Assembly: GCA_036407095.1 (NCBI GenBank)
Contig: DASWZV010000065.1
Location: forward strand, 124,001-188,000
Length of the DNA: 64,000 nucleotides
From: Gp6-AA40 sp036407095
GTDB lineage: Bacteria; Acidobacteriota; Vicinamibacteria; Vicinamibacterales; UBA2999
Direction: 5' to 3'
Shown here piece after piece: positions 43,206-51,498 of this stretch. Position 1 is the stretch's first letter; the number at the start of each line of letters is the position of its first letter. A model generated the notes under the pieces. The model saw only the letters and a list, made by a program, of their open reading frames with translations, was not told where the DNA came from and made no database searches. Both the position numbers and the translations under genes were made by a program.

Positions 43206-43676
43206 ATGAGCCGATTGATTGCGTCGATCACGTTCGCGTTCGTGGCTGCTGCGTTCACCGCGCATGCTCAGGAAACGAGCACGAAGTCGAAGACGAAGAG
43301 TTCCGGTGGTGATGCTCAGACGGTGACCTACACGGGATGCGTGCAGACCGGCACGGAAGCACGAACGTTCGTGCTCGATAAGGTCGTTCCCGTGAGTCGG
43401 ACGACGACGACAGACCTGTCGACCGGCGCGAGCTCGTCGAGCACGACCTACATGCTGGTGCCGGGCGGCACCGTTCAGGTCCAGCAGCACGTCGGCCATA
43501 AGGTCGAAGTGACCGGAACGCTCATCCCCGGCGGAGACGTGAAGAGTGAAACCGAGACTCACGTGGATCGCGATGATGCGAAGGACACGAAGTCGCGCAC
43601 GCGTACCGAGACCAAGAACGCGATGCCGCAGTTCCGTGTCACGTCCATCAAGGACTTGAGTGAAAGCTGTAACTAG
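43206..43676 (+). CDS. Secreted protein, first of a tandem pair
   Basis: About 156 residues. Signal peptide (IASITFAFVAAAFTAHA), Lys/Ser/Thr-rich linker, then TYTGCVQTGTEARTFVL, HVGHKVEVTGTLIPGGDVK and a C-terminal FRVTSIKDLSESC. The GHKVEVTG core suggests a small OB-like beta-barrel common in Acidobacteriota exported proteins. GAGGAGG lies seven bases before the start. About 70 percent similar to the next gene. Function unknown. Confidence 0.8.
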   Translation: MSRLIASITFAFVAAAFTAHAQETSTKSKTKSSGGDAQTVTYTGCVQTGTEARTFVLDKVVPVSRTTTTDLSTGASSSSTTYMLVPGGTVQVQQHVGHKVEVTGTLIPGGDVKSETETHVDRDDAKDTKSRTRTETKNAMPQFRVTSIKDLSESCN

Positions 43677-43747
43677 AAGTGCGCAGCACGTTGGCGCCGG
43701 TCCTGCGGGATCGGCGCCGGCGTGACACGACCCTGAGGAGTAAGACC

Positions 43748-44215
43748 ATGCGTCGAGTAATTTTATCGATTGCGTTCGCGCTGGTGACGACGGCTCTCGC
43801 GGCCCACGCCCAGGAGACGACCACGAAGTCGAAAACCAAGAGCTCCGGCGGCGACGCCAAGAAGGTGACGTACGTTGGGTGCGTGCAGGCAGGAACCGAG
43901 GCAAGCACCTTCATGCTCGACAACGTCGCGCCCGCGTCACAGACCAAGACCACAGATCTGACCACCGGCGAGTCGTCGACGACGACGACCTACAAGCTGG
44001 TGCCCGGCAAGGTCGAGGTTCAGCCGCACGTCGGCCACAAGGTGGAAGTGACCGGTATGCTGATCCCCGCGGGGGACGTCAAGACCGAAACGGAAACCAA
44101 GATCGATCGGAAAGATGCGAAGGACACGAAGATCAAGGAGCACTCCGAGACCAAGAATGCACCGGCACAATTCCAGGTGACATCGATCAAGGATCTCGGC
44201 GAGCGTTGTAGCTAA
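43748..44215 (+). CDS. Secreted protein, second of a tandem pair
   Basis: About 155 residues, same architecture as the preceding gene: signal peptide, TKSKTKSSGGDAK linker, TYVGCVQAGTEASTFML, HVGHKVEVTGMLIPAGDVKT, FQVTSIKDLGERC. Two conserved Cys (in the GCVQ motif and near the C-terminus) could form a disulfide. GAGGAG precedes the start. A recent tandem duplication; function unknown. Confidence 0.8.
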   Translation: MRRVILSIAFALVTTALAAHAQETTTKSKTKSSGGDAKKVTYVGCVQAGTEASTFMLDNVAPASQTKTTDLTTGESSTTTTYKLVPGKVEVQPHVGHKVEVTGMLIPAGDVKTETETKIDRKDAKDTKIKEHSETKNAPAQFQVTSIKDLGERCS

Positions 44216-44248
44216 GACCACAATCCACTGTTCATCGTCGAATAGGAC

Positions 44249-44983
44249 GTGAGCAGTGGAGAGCGGCACCTCACGCCGGCGTTGACGACGTCGCTGGCGG
44301 TGCATGCACTTGCACTGCTGGTTCTACTTTCGTTGTTCCGATCGATTGCCGATCACGATCCGGCGTCGCGCAGCAGCCTGAAGCAGGCGGTCCCGCTCAT
44401 CTGGACTCCGGATCCAAGGCCCGCCGCACGCGGTGGCGGTGGGCCACCGCCGAAGCAGGCTCCTCCCAAACCCGCCGAACCGCCAGTCGTCGCCACGCGG
44501 CCACCGCTCGTACCTCTCGAGCCGCCCGTCATTGCACCCGAGCCAGAACCGCGCGTCATCGCCGAGGCCACGCCGGCGGAGTCGCGATCATCGACGGACG
44601 CGGTGAGCGCGCAAACCGCCGGTCTCGGAGACAAGGACGGGAAGGGGCCCGGCTCAGGCTCCGACAGCGGACCGGGTCACGGCGGCGACTCTTTCGGCGT
44701 CGGCGACGGAGTCACGTTGCCGGTTCCGTTGCGACGACCTCCGCCCGCGTACACCTCGGACGCAATGCGCGCGCGGTTGCAGGGCGTCGTAACGCTCACG
44801 TGCGTCGTTCAGACGGATGGACAGTGCAGCGACATTCGCGTGGCCCGCTCGCTGGACACAGTGTTCGGCCTGGATCAGCAGGCGATCGCCTCAGCGCGTG
44901 AGTGGCGATTCATTCCGGGCAAGAGGCTGGGGCAGCCGGTCCCGGTCCGGGTCACGCTCGAAATCACGTTCACAATCAGGTGA
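44249..44983 (+). CDS. tonB: Energy transducer TonB
   Basis: 244 residues from a GTG start. N-terminal membrane helix (LTTSLAVHALALLVLLSLF), a Pro-rich periplasmic spacer, a Gly-rich stretch, and a C-terminal TonB domain (LQGVVTLTCVVQTDGQCSDI ... REWRFIPGKRLGQPVPVRVT). Transfers proton-motive force to outer-membrane receptors. No ExbB/ExbD genes are adjacent, so it may act with distant partners or as a structural TonB paralogue. The ribosome binding site is weak. Confidence 0.85.
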   Translation: MSSGERHLTPALTTSLAVHALALLVLLSLFRSIADHDPASRSSLKQAVPLIWTPDPRPAARGGGGPPPKQAPPKPAEPPVVATRPPLVPLEPPVIAPEPEPRVIAEATPAESRSSTDAVSAQTAGLGDKDGKGPGSGSDSGPGHGGDSFGVGDGVTLPVPLRRPPPAYTSDAMRARLQGVVTLTCVVQTDGQCSDIRVARSLDTVFGLDQQAIASAREWRFIPGKRLGQPVPVRVTLEITFTIR

Positions 44984-44986
44984 ACG

Positions 44987-46438
44987 TCATTTCTCTTTCT
45001 TGACGAGTCGCAGCTGACCGTTGCCGTCGAAGTCGACGAACTTCGCGGCAAAGCCTCGCTCGACTACGGCATCCCACTCCGATGCGAAACGCGCACGGAG
45101 CCTCTCGGGCAGCATCAGAATCCCACGGTCCCTCACCCGCGCGTATTGGGCCACGCGGTTGGCGAGCTCCGTCGTCGAGATCGGCTCCCATGCGACAGGC
45201 GTCGACGCGCCACGCGCCAGAGCGATGCAGTTGTCCTGATGATGGCCGATGAAGACCGGTTCGAAGCCCGCCGACTGCAAGGCACGCCCGAGTGACGCGC
45301 CGTCGAACGTCTGCAGATGAAACGGGTTGAGCGTGTTGAAGATTGATTTGCCGGTTTCGAGGAATTCGGCCTCGTCGGGCTCGTTATAGAGATACAGGTG
45401 CCCGCCCGGGTTCAGCTTCTCTCGAATGACGCTGAGGGCCTCATCCGGATGAACCGCGTGCGTCAACAGATGGTTGGCTACCACCAGATCGAAGCGCCCC
45501 TCGTACGGAATCGCGAGCCGGTCGTAGTCGAGCAGATGATCCGCGCGCGTGCCATACACCTCGCGCACGATCACCTGCTGGACCTCGAACAGCGGAAGCG
45601 CCGCCGTCTCTCCGCCATACAACCGCCGAAGCGAGGCGCCGATCGCTCCGAACCGCGGACGGATCTCGAGCACGCGAGGCGCCCGCAGCGTGAGCAGCGA
45701 ACCGAGGATCTCGATGTGTGCAGCAACCGCCAGTCGATCCCGCATCAGTTGTGGCAGATGCCCGCGGTCGCGGACTCGGGGGACCTCACTGACGAAGACC
45801 GGTTGGGCCGCGCGCGCCTTGAGCGTCGCGACATCCGACTCGGACAGCCGGCGCGAGCTCAGGAGTTTGGGACCATGGCCGGCGGTCACCGTGCGGCCGA
45901 TCGTCTCCTCGAACTGGTCGACGAGCGCTCGAAAGCGCGCGCCGACCGGACGCCGACGCGCAAACACGACACCGCAGTGATGACAGAGCGCGTAGTCTGC
46001 ACGGGCGGCCTCTTCATCAGGCGCAGCGCCGGTCAGGAGGAATCGGTTGTACTCGCAGACCGCGGTCCACTCGCCTTGACCGCACACACTGCAGGCGGTC
46101 AGCGTCGTGAGATCCTGAGGGAAGGGTGTCGTCGAAGCGGGTAACGGCTGGAATGCCTTCGATGCGCCACCGTCACCCGAGGTGATTCGCGGGATGCGAC
46201 GGCGGGACAGCTTCGAAGGGGCGACGCGGACGGCGTCGATACGCGCCGCGAGGAGGCGGTTTTCGGCCTGTGCCTTCGCGAGCGCGGAGTCCATACGCTT
46301 CTCGAGGCGCTGGATGCGGGCCATCAGCTCGCGCTGTCGGGCGATCAGCTCGCGCTGTCTCGCGCGAGCCTGATCCTCAAGCGGCTGCAACAGCGTCGTC
46401 GTCGCGCGCCGCAGCACGCGGCGCAGCAGGTCTTTCAT
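44987..46438 (-). CDS. Class I SAM-dependent methyltransferase with coiled-coil N-terminus
   Basis: 483 residues. N-terminal amphipathic coiled coil of RQREL repeats (about 22-70), a zinc-knuckle-like pair C-x2-C (ACSVCGQGEW and LCHHCGVVF), and a Rossmann methyltransferase region (RVLEIRPRFGAIGASLRRLY; FDLVVANHLLTHAVHPDEAL; LNPGGHLYLYNEPDE). The layout is typical of methyltransferases in surface polysaccharide or glycan pathways. Lies four bases before rplI and convergent with tonB. Substrate unknown. Confidence 0.75.
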   Translation of the reverse strand: MKDLLRRVLRRATTTLLQPLEDQARARQRELIARQRELMARIQRLEKRMDSALAKAQAENRLLAARIDAVRVAPSKLSRRRIPRITSGDGGASKAFQPLPASTTPFPQDLTTLTACSVCGQGEWTAVCEYNRFLLTGAAPDEEAARADYALCHHCGVVFARRRPVGARFRALVDQFEETIGRTVTAGHGPKLLSSRRLSESDVATLKARAAQPVFVSEVPRVRDRGHLPQLMRDRLAVAAHIEILGSLLTLRAPRVLEIRPRFGAIGASLRRLYGGETAALPLFEVQQVIVREVYGTRADHLLDYDRLAIPYEGRFDLVVANHLLTHAVHPDEALSVIREKLNPGGHLYLYNEPDEAEFLETGKSIFNTLNPFHLQTFDGASLGRALQSAGFEPVFIGHHQDNCIALARGASTPVAWEPISTTELANRVAQYARVRDRGILMLPERLRARFASEWDAVVERGFAAKFVDFDGNGQLRLVKKEK

Positions 46439-46442
46439 GCCG

Positions 46443-46916
46443 CTACGACTGCGGCTGCGGCTGCTCCTCGCCGCCTTCCTTGACGACGTTCACCTTCAGC
46501 GGCACCGTCACTTCACGGTGCAGCTTCAGCGGCACGGCGTGCTGGCCGATCGCCTTGATCGGCTCGGGCAGGATCAGCTTGCGGCGATCGATCTCGAACC
46601 CCTTGCCCTTGAGGAAATCGGCGATGTCGACCGCCGTCACCGAGCCATAGAGCTGATCGGTCTCGCCGACGCGCCGCACGATCGTGATGTCGATCATCGC
46701 CAGCCGCGCGGCGATCGCTTCGGCCTGCACCTTCTCGGCCGCCTCACGCGCCTCGACGATCCGCCGCTCGCGCTCGACGTGCCGGCGATTGCCGTCGGTC
46801 GCGGGAAGCGCGAGCTTCCGCGGCAGCAGAAAGTTCCTCGCGTATCCGTCAGCCACCTTGACGATCTCGCCGCGACGCCCCAGGTTGTCGACGTGTTCTC
46901 TCAGAATGACTTCCAT
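46443..46916 (-). CDS. rplI: 50S ribosomal protein L9
   Basis: 157 residues. N-terminal rRNA-binding domain MEVILREHVDNLGRRGEIV with VADGYARNFLLPRKLAL, the long connecting helix, and the C-terminal domain (LYGSVTAVDIADFL). A short Gln/Pro tail extends past the family end. Part of rpsF-rpsR-rplI; the GTAG pair R10/R11 lies between rpsR and rplI. Confidence 0.96.
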   Translation of the reverse strand: MEVILREHVDNLGRRGEIVKVADGYARNFLLPRKLALPATDGNRRHVERERRIVEAREAAEKVQAEAIAARLAMIDITIVRRVGETDQLYGSVTAVDIADFLKGKGFEIDRRKLILPEPIKAIGQHAVPLKLHREVTVPLKVNVVKEGGEEQPQPQS

Positions 46917-46929
46917 GAATGTCCTCGAC

Positions 46930-46990
46930 GCGGGGTCTGAAGACCCCGCGCTACGAATCAAACTCGTAGAGCGCGGGCTTCAGCCCGCGC
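46930..46990. repeat. Inverted pair of GTAG-hairpins R10/R11
   Basis: R10 on minus (46930-46954): GTAG, C, stem GCGGGGTC / GACCCCGC, loop TTCA. R11 on plus (46966-46990): GTAG, A, stem GCGCGGGC / GCCCGCGC, loop TTCA. Their GTAG ends face each other across CTACGA/TCGTAG, like a BIME. Confidence 0.85.
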
Positions 46991-46998
46991 GTCTATCT

Positions 46999-47301
46999 CT
47001 ATTCAGTCGTGTACGGGATCAACGCCAGCTGGCGGGCGCGCATGAGCGCCGTCCGCAGTTTGCGCTGGTGCGGCGCGCACGTGCCGGAGATCCGGCGCGG
47101 CAACACCTTCGCGCGCTCGGGCACGAACGGCATCAGCAGCTTGACGTCCTTGTAGTTGATGTCGTCGATCTTGTCCGAGCAGAACTTGCACACCTTGCGG
47201 CGGCGGAACATCGGACGACGCTGACCGTCCTTGCCCTGCTGCTGCGATGACGACGACTTGCCGCGGCCGCCACCGCCACCAAAACTTTTCCGGCCGTTCA
47301 T
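46999..47301 (-). CDS. rpsR: 30S ribosomal protein S18
   Basis: 100 residues, with a long Gly/Ser/Gln-rich N-terminal extension before the conserved FRRRKVCKFCSDKIDDINYK core and the end LPRRISGTCAPHQRKL. C-x2-C and a later Cys-x2-His pattern look like a zinc-binding S18. Starts four bases before the rpsF stop (ATGA overlap). Confidence 0.96.
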   Translation of the reverse strand: MNGRKSFGGGGGRGKSSSSQQQGKDGQRRPMFRRRKVCKFCSDKIDDINYKDVKLLMPFVPERAKVLPRRISGTCAPHQRKLRTALMRARQLALIPYTTE

Positions 47302-47753
47302 CGGACCTCCTCCCCACCCATCTCGAAGCGATCGTCGCGATCGTCATCCGGCTCGCCGCGCTGTCCTTCACCCGGCTGCCGATCCGCCGGCAGACCGCGC
47401 GCCAGTCGGCGCCGCCGCGACGTCTCGGTGCGCTTGCTGCGAGTCCGCTCGACCACGCCCTGCTCCTCGTCGACCCGGACAGTGAGGTGGCGAATCACGA
47501 GATCGGTCACCCGAAGACGACGGTCGATCTCCTTCATCAGCTCCCCGCCCCCTTTGATCACTTCGAGGACATAGGTGCCTTCCTTGTGGCGTCCGATTTC
47601 GTATGCGAGTTTGCGGCGGCCCCAGTTATCGGTCTTCTCGATCTGGCCGTGCAGCCGCTGGACGATGGATTCGACCTGCGTGTGGAGGTCGGCCACCTGT
47701 TCGTCGGTCGCGTCGGGCGACACGACATACACGAGTTCGTAGGTTCTCTGCAT
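47298..47753 (-). CDS. rpsF: 30S ribosomal protein S6
   Basis: 151 residues. RTYELVYVVSPDATDEQVAD and GRRKLAYEIGRHKEGTYVLE are conserved S6 blocks; the C-terminus is extended by about 50 charged residues. Binds S18 and 16S rRNA. The usual ssb gene between rpsF and rpsR is absent. Confidence 0.96.
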   Translation of the reverse strand: MQRTYELVYVVSPDATDEQVADLHTQVESIVQRLHGQIEKTDNWGRRKLAYEIGRHKEGTYVLEVIKGGGELMKEIDRRLRVTDLVIRHLTVRVDEEQGVVERTRSKRTETSRRRRLARGLPADRQPGEGQRGEPDDDRDDRFEMGGEEVR

Positions 47754-47815
47754 TCCCTCTCCTTCTGGACGCGCCCCCTATTGGACGTGGCCACTCAGGT
47801 GGCAAGGAGTACGTC

Positions 47816-47889
47816 GGGGCCACCTTTCCGCCTTCGCGAAACGCTACGGCGGACCAGCCGTAGCTCTAGCGGAGGCTGGTAGGTGGCCC
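47816..47889. repeat. Nested palindrome: GTAG-type arms around a family-F hairpin
   Basis: Outer arms GGGCCACCT (47817-47825) and AGGTGGCCC (47881-47889) match the stem of R2 and R8. The 55-base interior contains CCGCCTTCGC / ACGGCGG and CCAGCCGTAGCTC / GGAGGCTGG hairpins like those behind tRNA genes. Lies between pth and rpsF. Confidence 0.6.
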
Positions 47890-47892
47890 TCG

Positions 47893-48483
47893 TTACTCAG
47901 CTCCGGACGCCGGAGCGTCCGGGTTGTACTCGTTCATCACCTTCAGGATGCCTTCCGCCGCGAACATCTCCGCCGCATCGGCCGCCCGCGCGATGAACGA
48001 TTCGAGATCGGCCTGCTCGCCGTTCTCGAATTTCGCGAGCACGTGATTGGCGAGGTCCCGCCTCTCCTCTCCGCGCCCCACCCCCAGCCGAAGCCGGGGG
48101 AACTCGTTGGTCCCAAGCCGTTCGATCACCGACTTGAGGCCGTTGTGCCCTCCTGCCGATCCGCGCGCGCGTGCGCGCATGCGCAGGAACGGCAAATCTG
48201 CTTCGTCGATCACGATCAGCAGATCCTCGAAGGCAATCTCGAAGTACCGCGCCAGCCCCGCCACCACATCGCCGCTGCGATTCATGTAGGTCAGCGGTTT
48301 GGCCAGCATCACCGGCTCGGGACCGAATTTCTTCGCGACCAGCGTGTCGGGGACCTGCGAGGGGCCAGCGGCCCAAGTCAGGCCGTGGCGCCGCGCGATC
48401 TCGTCGACCACCCGGAACCCCACGTTGTGACGCGTGTCGCGATACTCGCGTCCCGGGTTGCCCAATCCGACAATTAGCTTCAC
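47893..48483 (-). CDS. pth: Peptidyl-tRNA hydrolase
   Basis: 196 residues from a GTG start. VGLGNPGREYRDTRHNVGF contains the N/H catalytic pair, IVIDEADLPF the Asp, and GSAGGHNGLKSVIERLGT the second Asn. Recycles peptidyl-tRNA released from ribosomes. Follows rplY by about 29 bases, as in many bacteria. Confidence 0.95.
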   Translation of the reverse strand: MKLIVGLGNPGREYRDTRHNVGFRVVDEIARRHGLTWAAGPSQVPDTLVAKKFGPEPVMLAKPLTYMNRSGDVVAGLARYFEIAFEDLLIVIDEADLPFLRMRARARGSAGGHNGLKSVIERLGTNEFPRLRLGVGRGEERRDLANHVLAKFENGEQADLESFIARAADAAEMFAAEGILKVMNEYNPDAPASGAE

Positions 48484-48491
48484 GTCGCACA

Positions 48492-48516
48492 GGCAGGTCT
48501 GAAGACCCGCCTCTAC
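48492..48516 (-). repeat. GTAG-hairpin element R12
   Basis: Minus-strand GTAG, A, stem GGCGGGTC / GACCTGCC (one mismatch), loop TTCA. The TAG of GTAG is the rplY stop codon (48513-48515). Confidence 0.8.
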
Positions 48517-49220
48517 TTCTTCTCTTTCTTGTCCTTCTCGTCTTCGGCCTTCTCCTCGGTCTTGCCCTTCTTGATGACCTCGGGTTCTGCCGGAGCCGCC
48601 GGCGCCGCACCCGCCGCCGCTTCGGCCGTCGCTGCAGCCGGCTCTTCCTCGGCCTTCGGCATCACGATGTGCACGATCATCGTGTCGCCCTCGCTGATCG
48701 CCTTCCACTTCGGATTCACCGGCAGATCGCGCACGCGAATCGCCTGGTGCAGCATCAGCTCGGTCACGTCGATGTCGATGTGCTCGGGAATATCCGTTGG
48801 CAGGCACTCGACCTCGATCTCGCGGGTGACGAAGTCGAGCAGGCCGCCCTGCTGCTTGACGCCCTTCGACTCGCCGTTCACCTGAATGGGCACGGTGACC
48901 GTGATCGCCTTGTCCATCGCCAGCTCGTAGAAGTCGGCGTGGATCAGATGGTGCGTCACCGGATCGAGCTGATACTCGCGCAGCATCACGCGGGTTTCGC
49001 TGCCATCGAGCTTCAAGCTGATGAGGGTGTTGGCGCCCGATTCCGAATGCAGGATCTTCATCACCGCTTTCGGATCGACGCTGACCGCCACCGCGTCCTT
49101 CGGCTTGCCGCTCTTGCTCGGACCATAGAAGACAGCCGGAATCTTTCCGCTCGCGCGAAGGCGATTCGCCTCGTTCTTCCGTCGGCCCTCTCTCTTGACT
49201 GCTTCCAGTGTCGCGTCCAT
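48513..49220 (-). CDS. rplY: 50S ribosomal protein L25/general stress protein Ctc
   Basis: 235 residues, the long TL5/CTC form. N-terminal 5S-rRNA-binding L25 domain (RRKNEANRLRASGKIPAVFY), C-terminal beta domain (ITVTVPIQVNGESKGVKQQGG; ECLPTDIPEHIDIDV), and a 45-residue Ala/Lys/Glu-rich tail. The stop codon lies within GTAG element R12. Between prs and pth. Confidence 0.95.
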   Translation of the reverse strand: MDATLEAVKREGRRKNEANRLRASGKIPAVFYGPSKSGKPKDAVAVSVDPKAVMKILHSESGANTLISLKLDGSETRVMLREYQLDPVTHHLIHADFYELAMDKAITVTVPIQVNGESKGVKQQGGLLDFVTREIEVECLPTDIPEHIDIDVTELMLHQAIRVRDLPVNPKWKAISEGDTMIVHIVMPKAEEEPAAATAEAAAGAAPAAPAEPEVIKKGKTEEKAEDEKDKKEKK

Positions 49221-49233
49221 TACGTCCCCTTCA

Positions 49234-49327
49234 TACAGGCCTCAGGGCTCAGGCCTCAGGCCCCAGGGCTGTTTCAGGCCTCAGGCCTTGCCCAGCCCGG
49301 AGGGCTGGGGCCTGATCCCTGGGCCCT
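49234..49327. repeat. Iterated-word hairpin C8 (CAGGCCTCAGGGCT type)
   Basis: The left arm iterates CAGGCCTCAGGGCT; the right arm contains GGCCTGATCCCTGGGCCCT. It resembles C1 closely and fills the prs-rplY spacer. Confidence 0.65.
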
Positions 49328-50255
49328 ATACAAACAACGACGAGACCGACGTCTCCTCGTGAATATTCCGAATCGCCTGACCCAGCAATCGCGCCACCGA
49401 CAGCGGCACGATCTTGCGGCACCGCTGCGCGGCATCCGACAACGGCACCGTGTTGGTGATGATCATCTGCTCGATCGGCGAGTCGTTGATCCGCTCGATC
49501 GCCGGCCCCGAGAGCACGCCGTGCACAGCACACGCCAGCACGCGCTGCGCGCCGGCTTCCGTGAGCGCCATCGCCGACTTCTGAATCGTGCCTGCCGTGT
49601 CGATCATGTCGTCCTGCAGAATGCACGTCCGGCCGGACACGTCGCCGACCACGTTCATCACTTCGGCCGCGCCATCCTCGCTGCGCCGCTTGTCGACGAG
49701 CGCCAGTTCGGCATCGAGCCGCTTCGCATACGCCCGCGCCCGTTCGGCGCCGCCCGCATCGGGCGAGACGATCGTCAGGTCCGAGTAATTCAGCCGCGAC
49801 AGGTACTCGATGATCACCGGGGCCGCAAAGAGATGGTCCACCGGGATGTCGAAGAATCCCTGAATCTGCGGCTTGTGCAGATCCATCGTGAGCACGCGGT
49901 TGGTGCCCGCCGCGCTCAACAGATTCGCCACGAGCTTCGCCGAGATCGGCACCCGTGGCTTGTCCTTGCGGTCTTGACGCGCGTAGCCGTAATACGGGAT
50001 CACCGAGGTGATCCGCGCGGCCGACGATCGACGAAACGCGTCGATCATGACGCACAGCTCCATCAGGTGCTGATCCGCCGGACTCGACGTCGGCTGGACG
50101 ATGAACACGTCCGCACCGCGGATGTTCTCGTCGATCTGGAACGACACCTCGCCGTCAGGAAACCGGCGGAGCCTCGCCTGCCCCAACGGAATGCCCAGAC
50201 TGCTGGCGATCTCTCTGGCCAGCAGCGGATGCGCGCTCCCGGTGAATACTTTCAT
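49326..50255 (-). CDS. prs: Ribose-phosphate pyrophosphokinase
   Basis: 309 residues. MKVFTGSAHPLLAREIASSL, RFPDGEVSFQI, PYYGYARQDRKDKPRVPISA (ATP site), and PRPP loop DDMIDTAGTI. Makes PRPP for nucleotide, His and Trp synthesis. The start at 50255 is by homology; the ribosome binding site is weak. Downstream of tRNA-Gln and ispE. Confidence 0.96.
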   Translation of the reverse strand: MKVFTGSAHPLLAREIASSLGIPLGQARLRRFPDGEVSFQIDENIRGADVFIVQPTSSPADQHLMELCVMIDAFRRSSAARITSVIPYYGYARQDRKDKPRVPISAKLVANLLSAAGTNRVLTMDLHKPQIQGFFDIPVDHLFAAPVIIEYLSRLNYSDLTIVSPDAGGAERARAYAKRLDAELALVDKRRSEDGAAEVMNVVGDVSGRTCILQDDMIDTAGTIQKSAMALTEAGAQRVLACAVHGVLSGPAIERINDSPIEQMIITNTVPLSDAAQRCRKIVPLSVARLLGQAIRNIHEETSVSSLFV

Positions 50256-50330
50256 GTCGCCAAACCCTGTCGACAGTAAGCCTTCACCACTGAGTGGTCG
50301 CCTCATCGTTCAGACCGCTTTGCCCTTGAC

Positions 50331-50405
50331 TGGTTGGGGCGGGAGGATTCGAACCTCCGAATACGGGATCCAAAGTCCCGCGCCTTACCGCTTGGCCACG
50401 CCCCA
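50331..50405 (-). tRNA. trnQ: tRNA-Gln (TTG)
   Basis: Acceptor TGGGGCG / CGCCCCA, anticodon loop CTTTGGA (anticodon TTG), T-loop GTTCGAA, discriminator A, CCA encoded. Located between ispE and prs, an arrangement shared with several deltaproteobacterial groups. Confidence 0.95.
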
Positions 50406-50431
50406 GTACGTCCTCCCGCTGCGTTGGCAAT

Positions 50432-50482
50432 GGGGTTGGGAGTCATTTCCTCGTGGCCCGAAACGAAATGACTCCCGACCCC
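50432..50482. repeat. Palindromic repeat B3
   Basis: Arms GGGGTTGGGAGTCATTT (50432-50448) and AAATGACTCCCGACCCC (50466-50482) with one G-T mismatch; the loop contains TCGTGGCCCGAAACG. Between ispE and tRNA-Gln. Confidence 0.85.
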
Positions 50483-50541
50483 ATTCGCCCCTCGCTACCG
50501 GGACTGCTGTAGGAGCCGCTCGCCCACGGCGGCGCAAACCC

Positions 50542-51498
50542 TTAGTGTAGTCGAGACTTCTCGTTTCGAGCAAGGCGAAGAGGGTGCGGCCGGCTTCGAC
50601 GCGCGAACTCACCGCGTCCAACCGATTCGGTCAGCAGCACGCGCCACCCTAGCCCGGACAGCTGCTGGACCGCCGCCACCGCCTCGCCACGCTTTTGAAA
50701 CAGCCCGAACACCGTCGAGCCGCTCCCCGACATCGCCGCCGCCAGCGCGCCGGCCCGGCGGAGCGAGATCTTCATTCGATCGATTTCGGGATGATGGCGC
50801 GCGATCGGCGCTTCCAGATCGTTGATCATCTGGGCCGCCCGCGACGGCCATGGGCCCGGCACGTATTGCGCTTCACGCACCACCGGTCCACGCGACAGCT
50901 CACGCTCGGCGTCGTACCACTCGTAGGCGTCGGGCGACGACACGCCGAACCCCGGCACGAGGAGCACGATCCAATGTCGAGGCAGATCGGCCAGCGGATA
51001 CACCTCGTCGCCGCGCCCGAGACCAAGCACAGTCCCACCCGACAGGAAGAACGCGACGTCGGCACCGAGCGTCGTCGCGACATCGACGAGCTGATTCGGG
51101 CGCAGGGGCACACGCCACATCTTCGCCAGCGCCAGCATCGTTGCGGCCGCATCGCTGCTGCCGCCTCCGAGACCACCCTGGAGCGGAATGCGCTTGTGTA
51201 ATCGCACGAGCACATCCCGCACCGGCCCCGATCGCCTCAGCGCACGCCACAGCGCGCGCGCGGCACGCCACACGAGATTCGATTCGTCGAGCGGAACGCC
51301 GGCTGCGTCGCACTCGATCGCGAACGGGCCGGGGCGCGGGACGCAGTCGATCGTGTCGTGCAGGGCGAGCGATTGAAAGACGGTGCGAAGCTCGTGATAC
51401 CCGTCTGGTCGTGTGCCGAGCACACGAAGATCGAGGTTGATCTTCGCGTGGGCGCGAACGGTGACGGGCCGCAGCGAGGCCGCCGATCCCCGGTTCAC
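50542..51498 (-). CDS. ispE: 4-diphosphocytidyl-2-C-methyl-D-erythritol kinase
   Basis: About 318 residues. GHMP kinase: AHAKINLDLRVLGTRPDGYH at the N-terminus, ATP loop IPLQGGLGGGSSDAAATM, and AMSGSGSTVFGLF. Completes the MEP pathway segment with IspDF. The start at 51498 (GTG) overlaps the preceding stop as GTGA; an upstream GTG at 51531 is possible. Confidence 0.94.
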   Translation of the reverse strand: MNRGSAASLRPVTVRAHAKINLDLRVLGTRPDGYHELRTVFQSLALHDTIDCVPRPGPFAIECDAAGVPLDESNLVWRAARALWRALRRSGPVRDVLVRLHKRIPLQGGLGGGSSDAAATMLALAKMWRVPLRPNQLVDVATTLGADVAFFLSGGTVLGLGRGDEVYPLADLPRHWIVLLVPGFGVSSPDAYEWYDAERELSRGPVVREAQYVPGPWPSRAAQMINDLEAPIARHHPEIDRMKISLRRAGALAAAMSGSGSTVFGLFQKRGEAVAAVQQLSGLGWRVLLTESVGRGEFARRSRPHPLRLARNEKSRLH

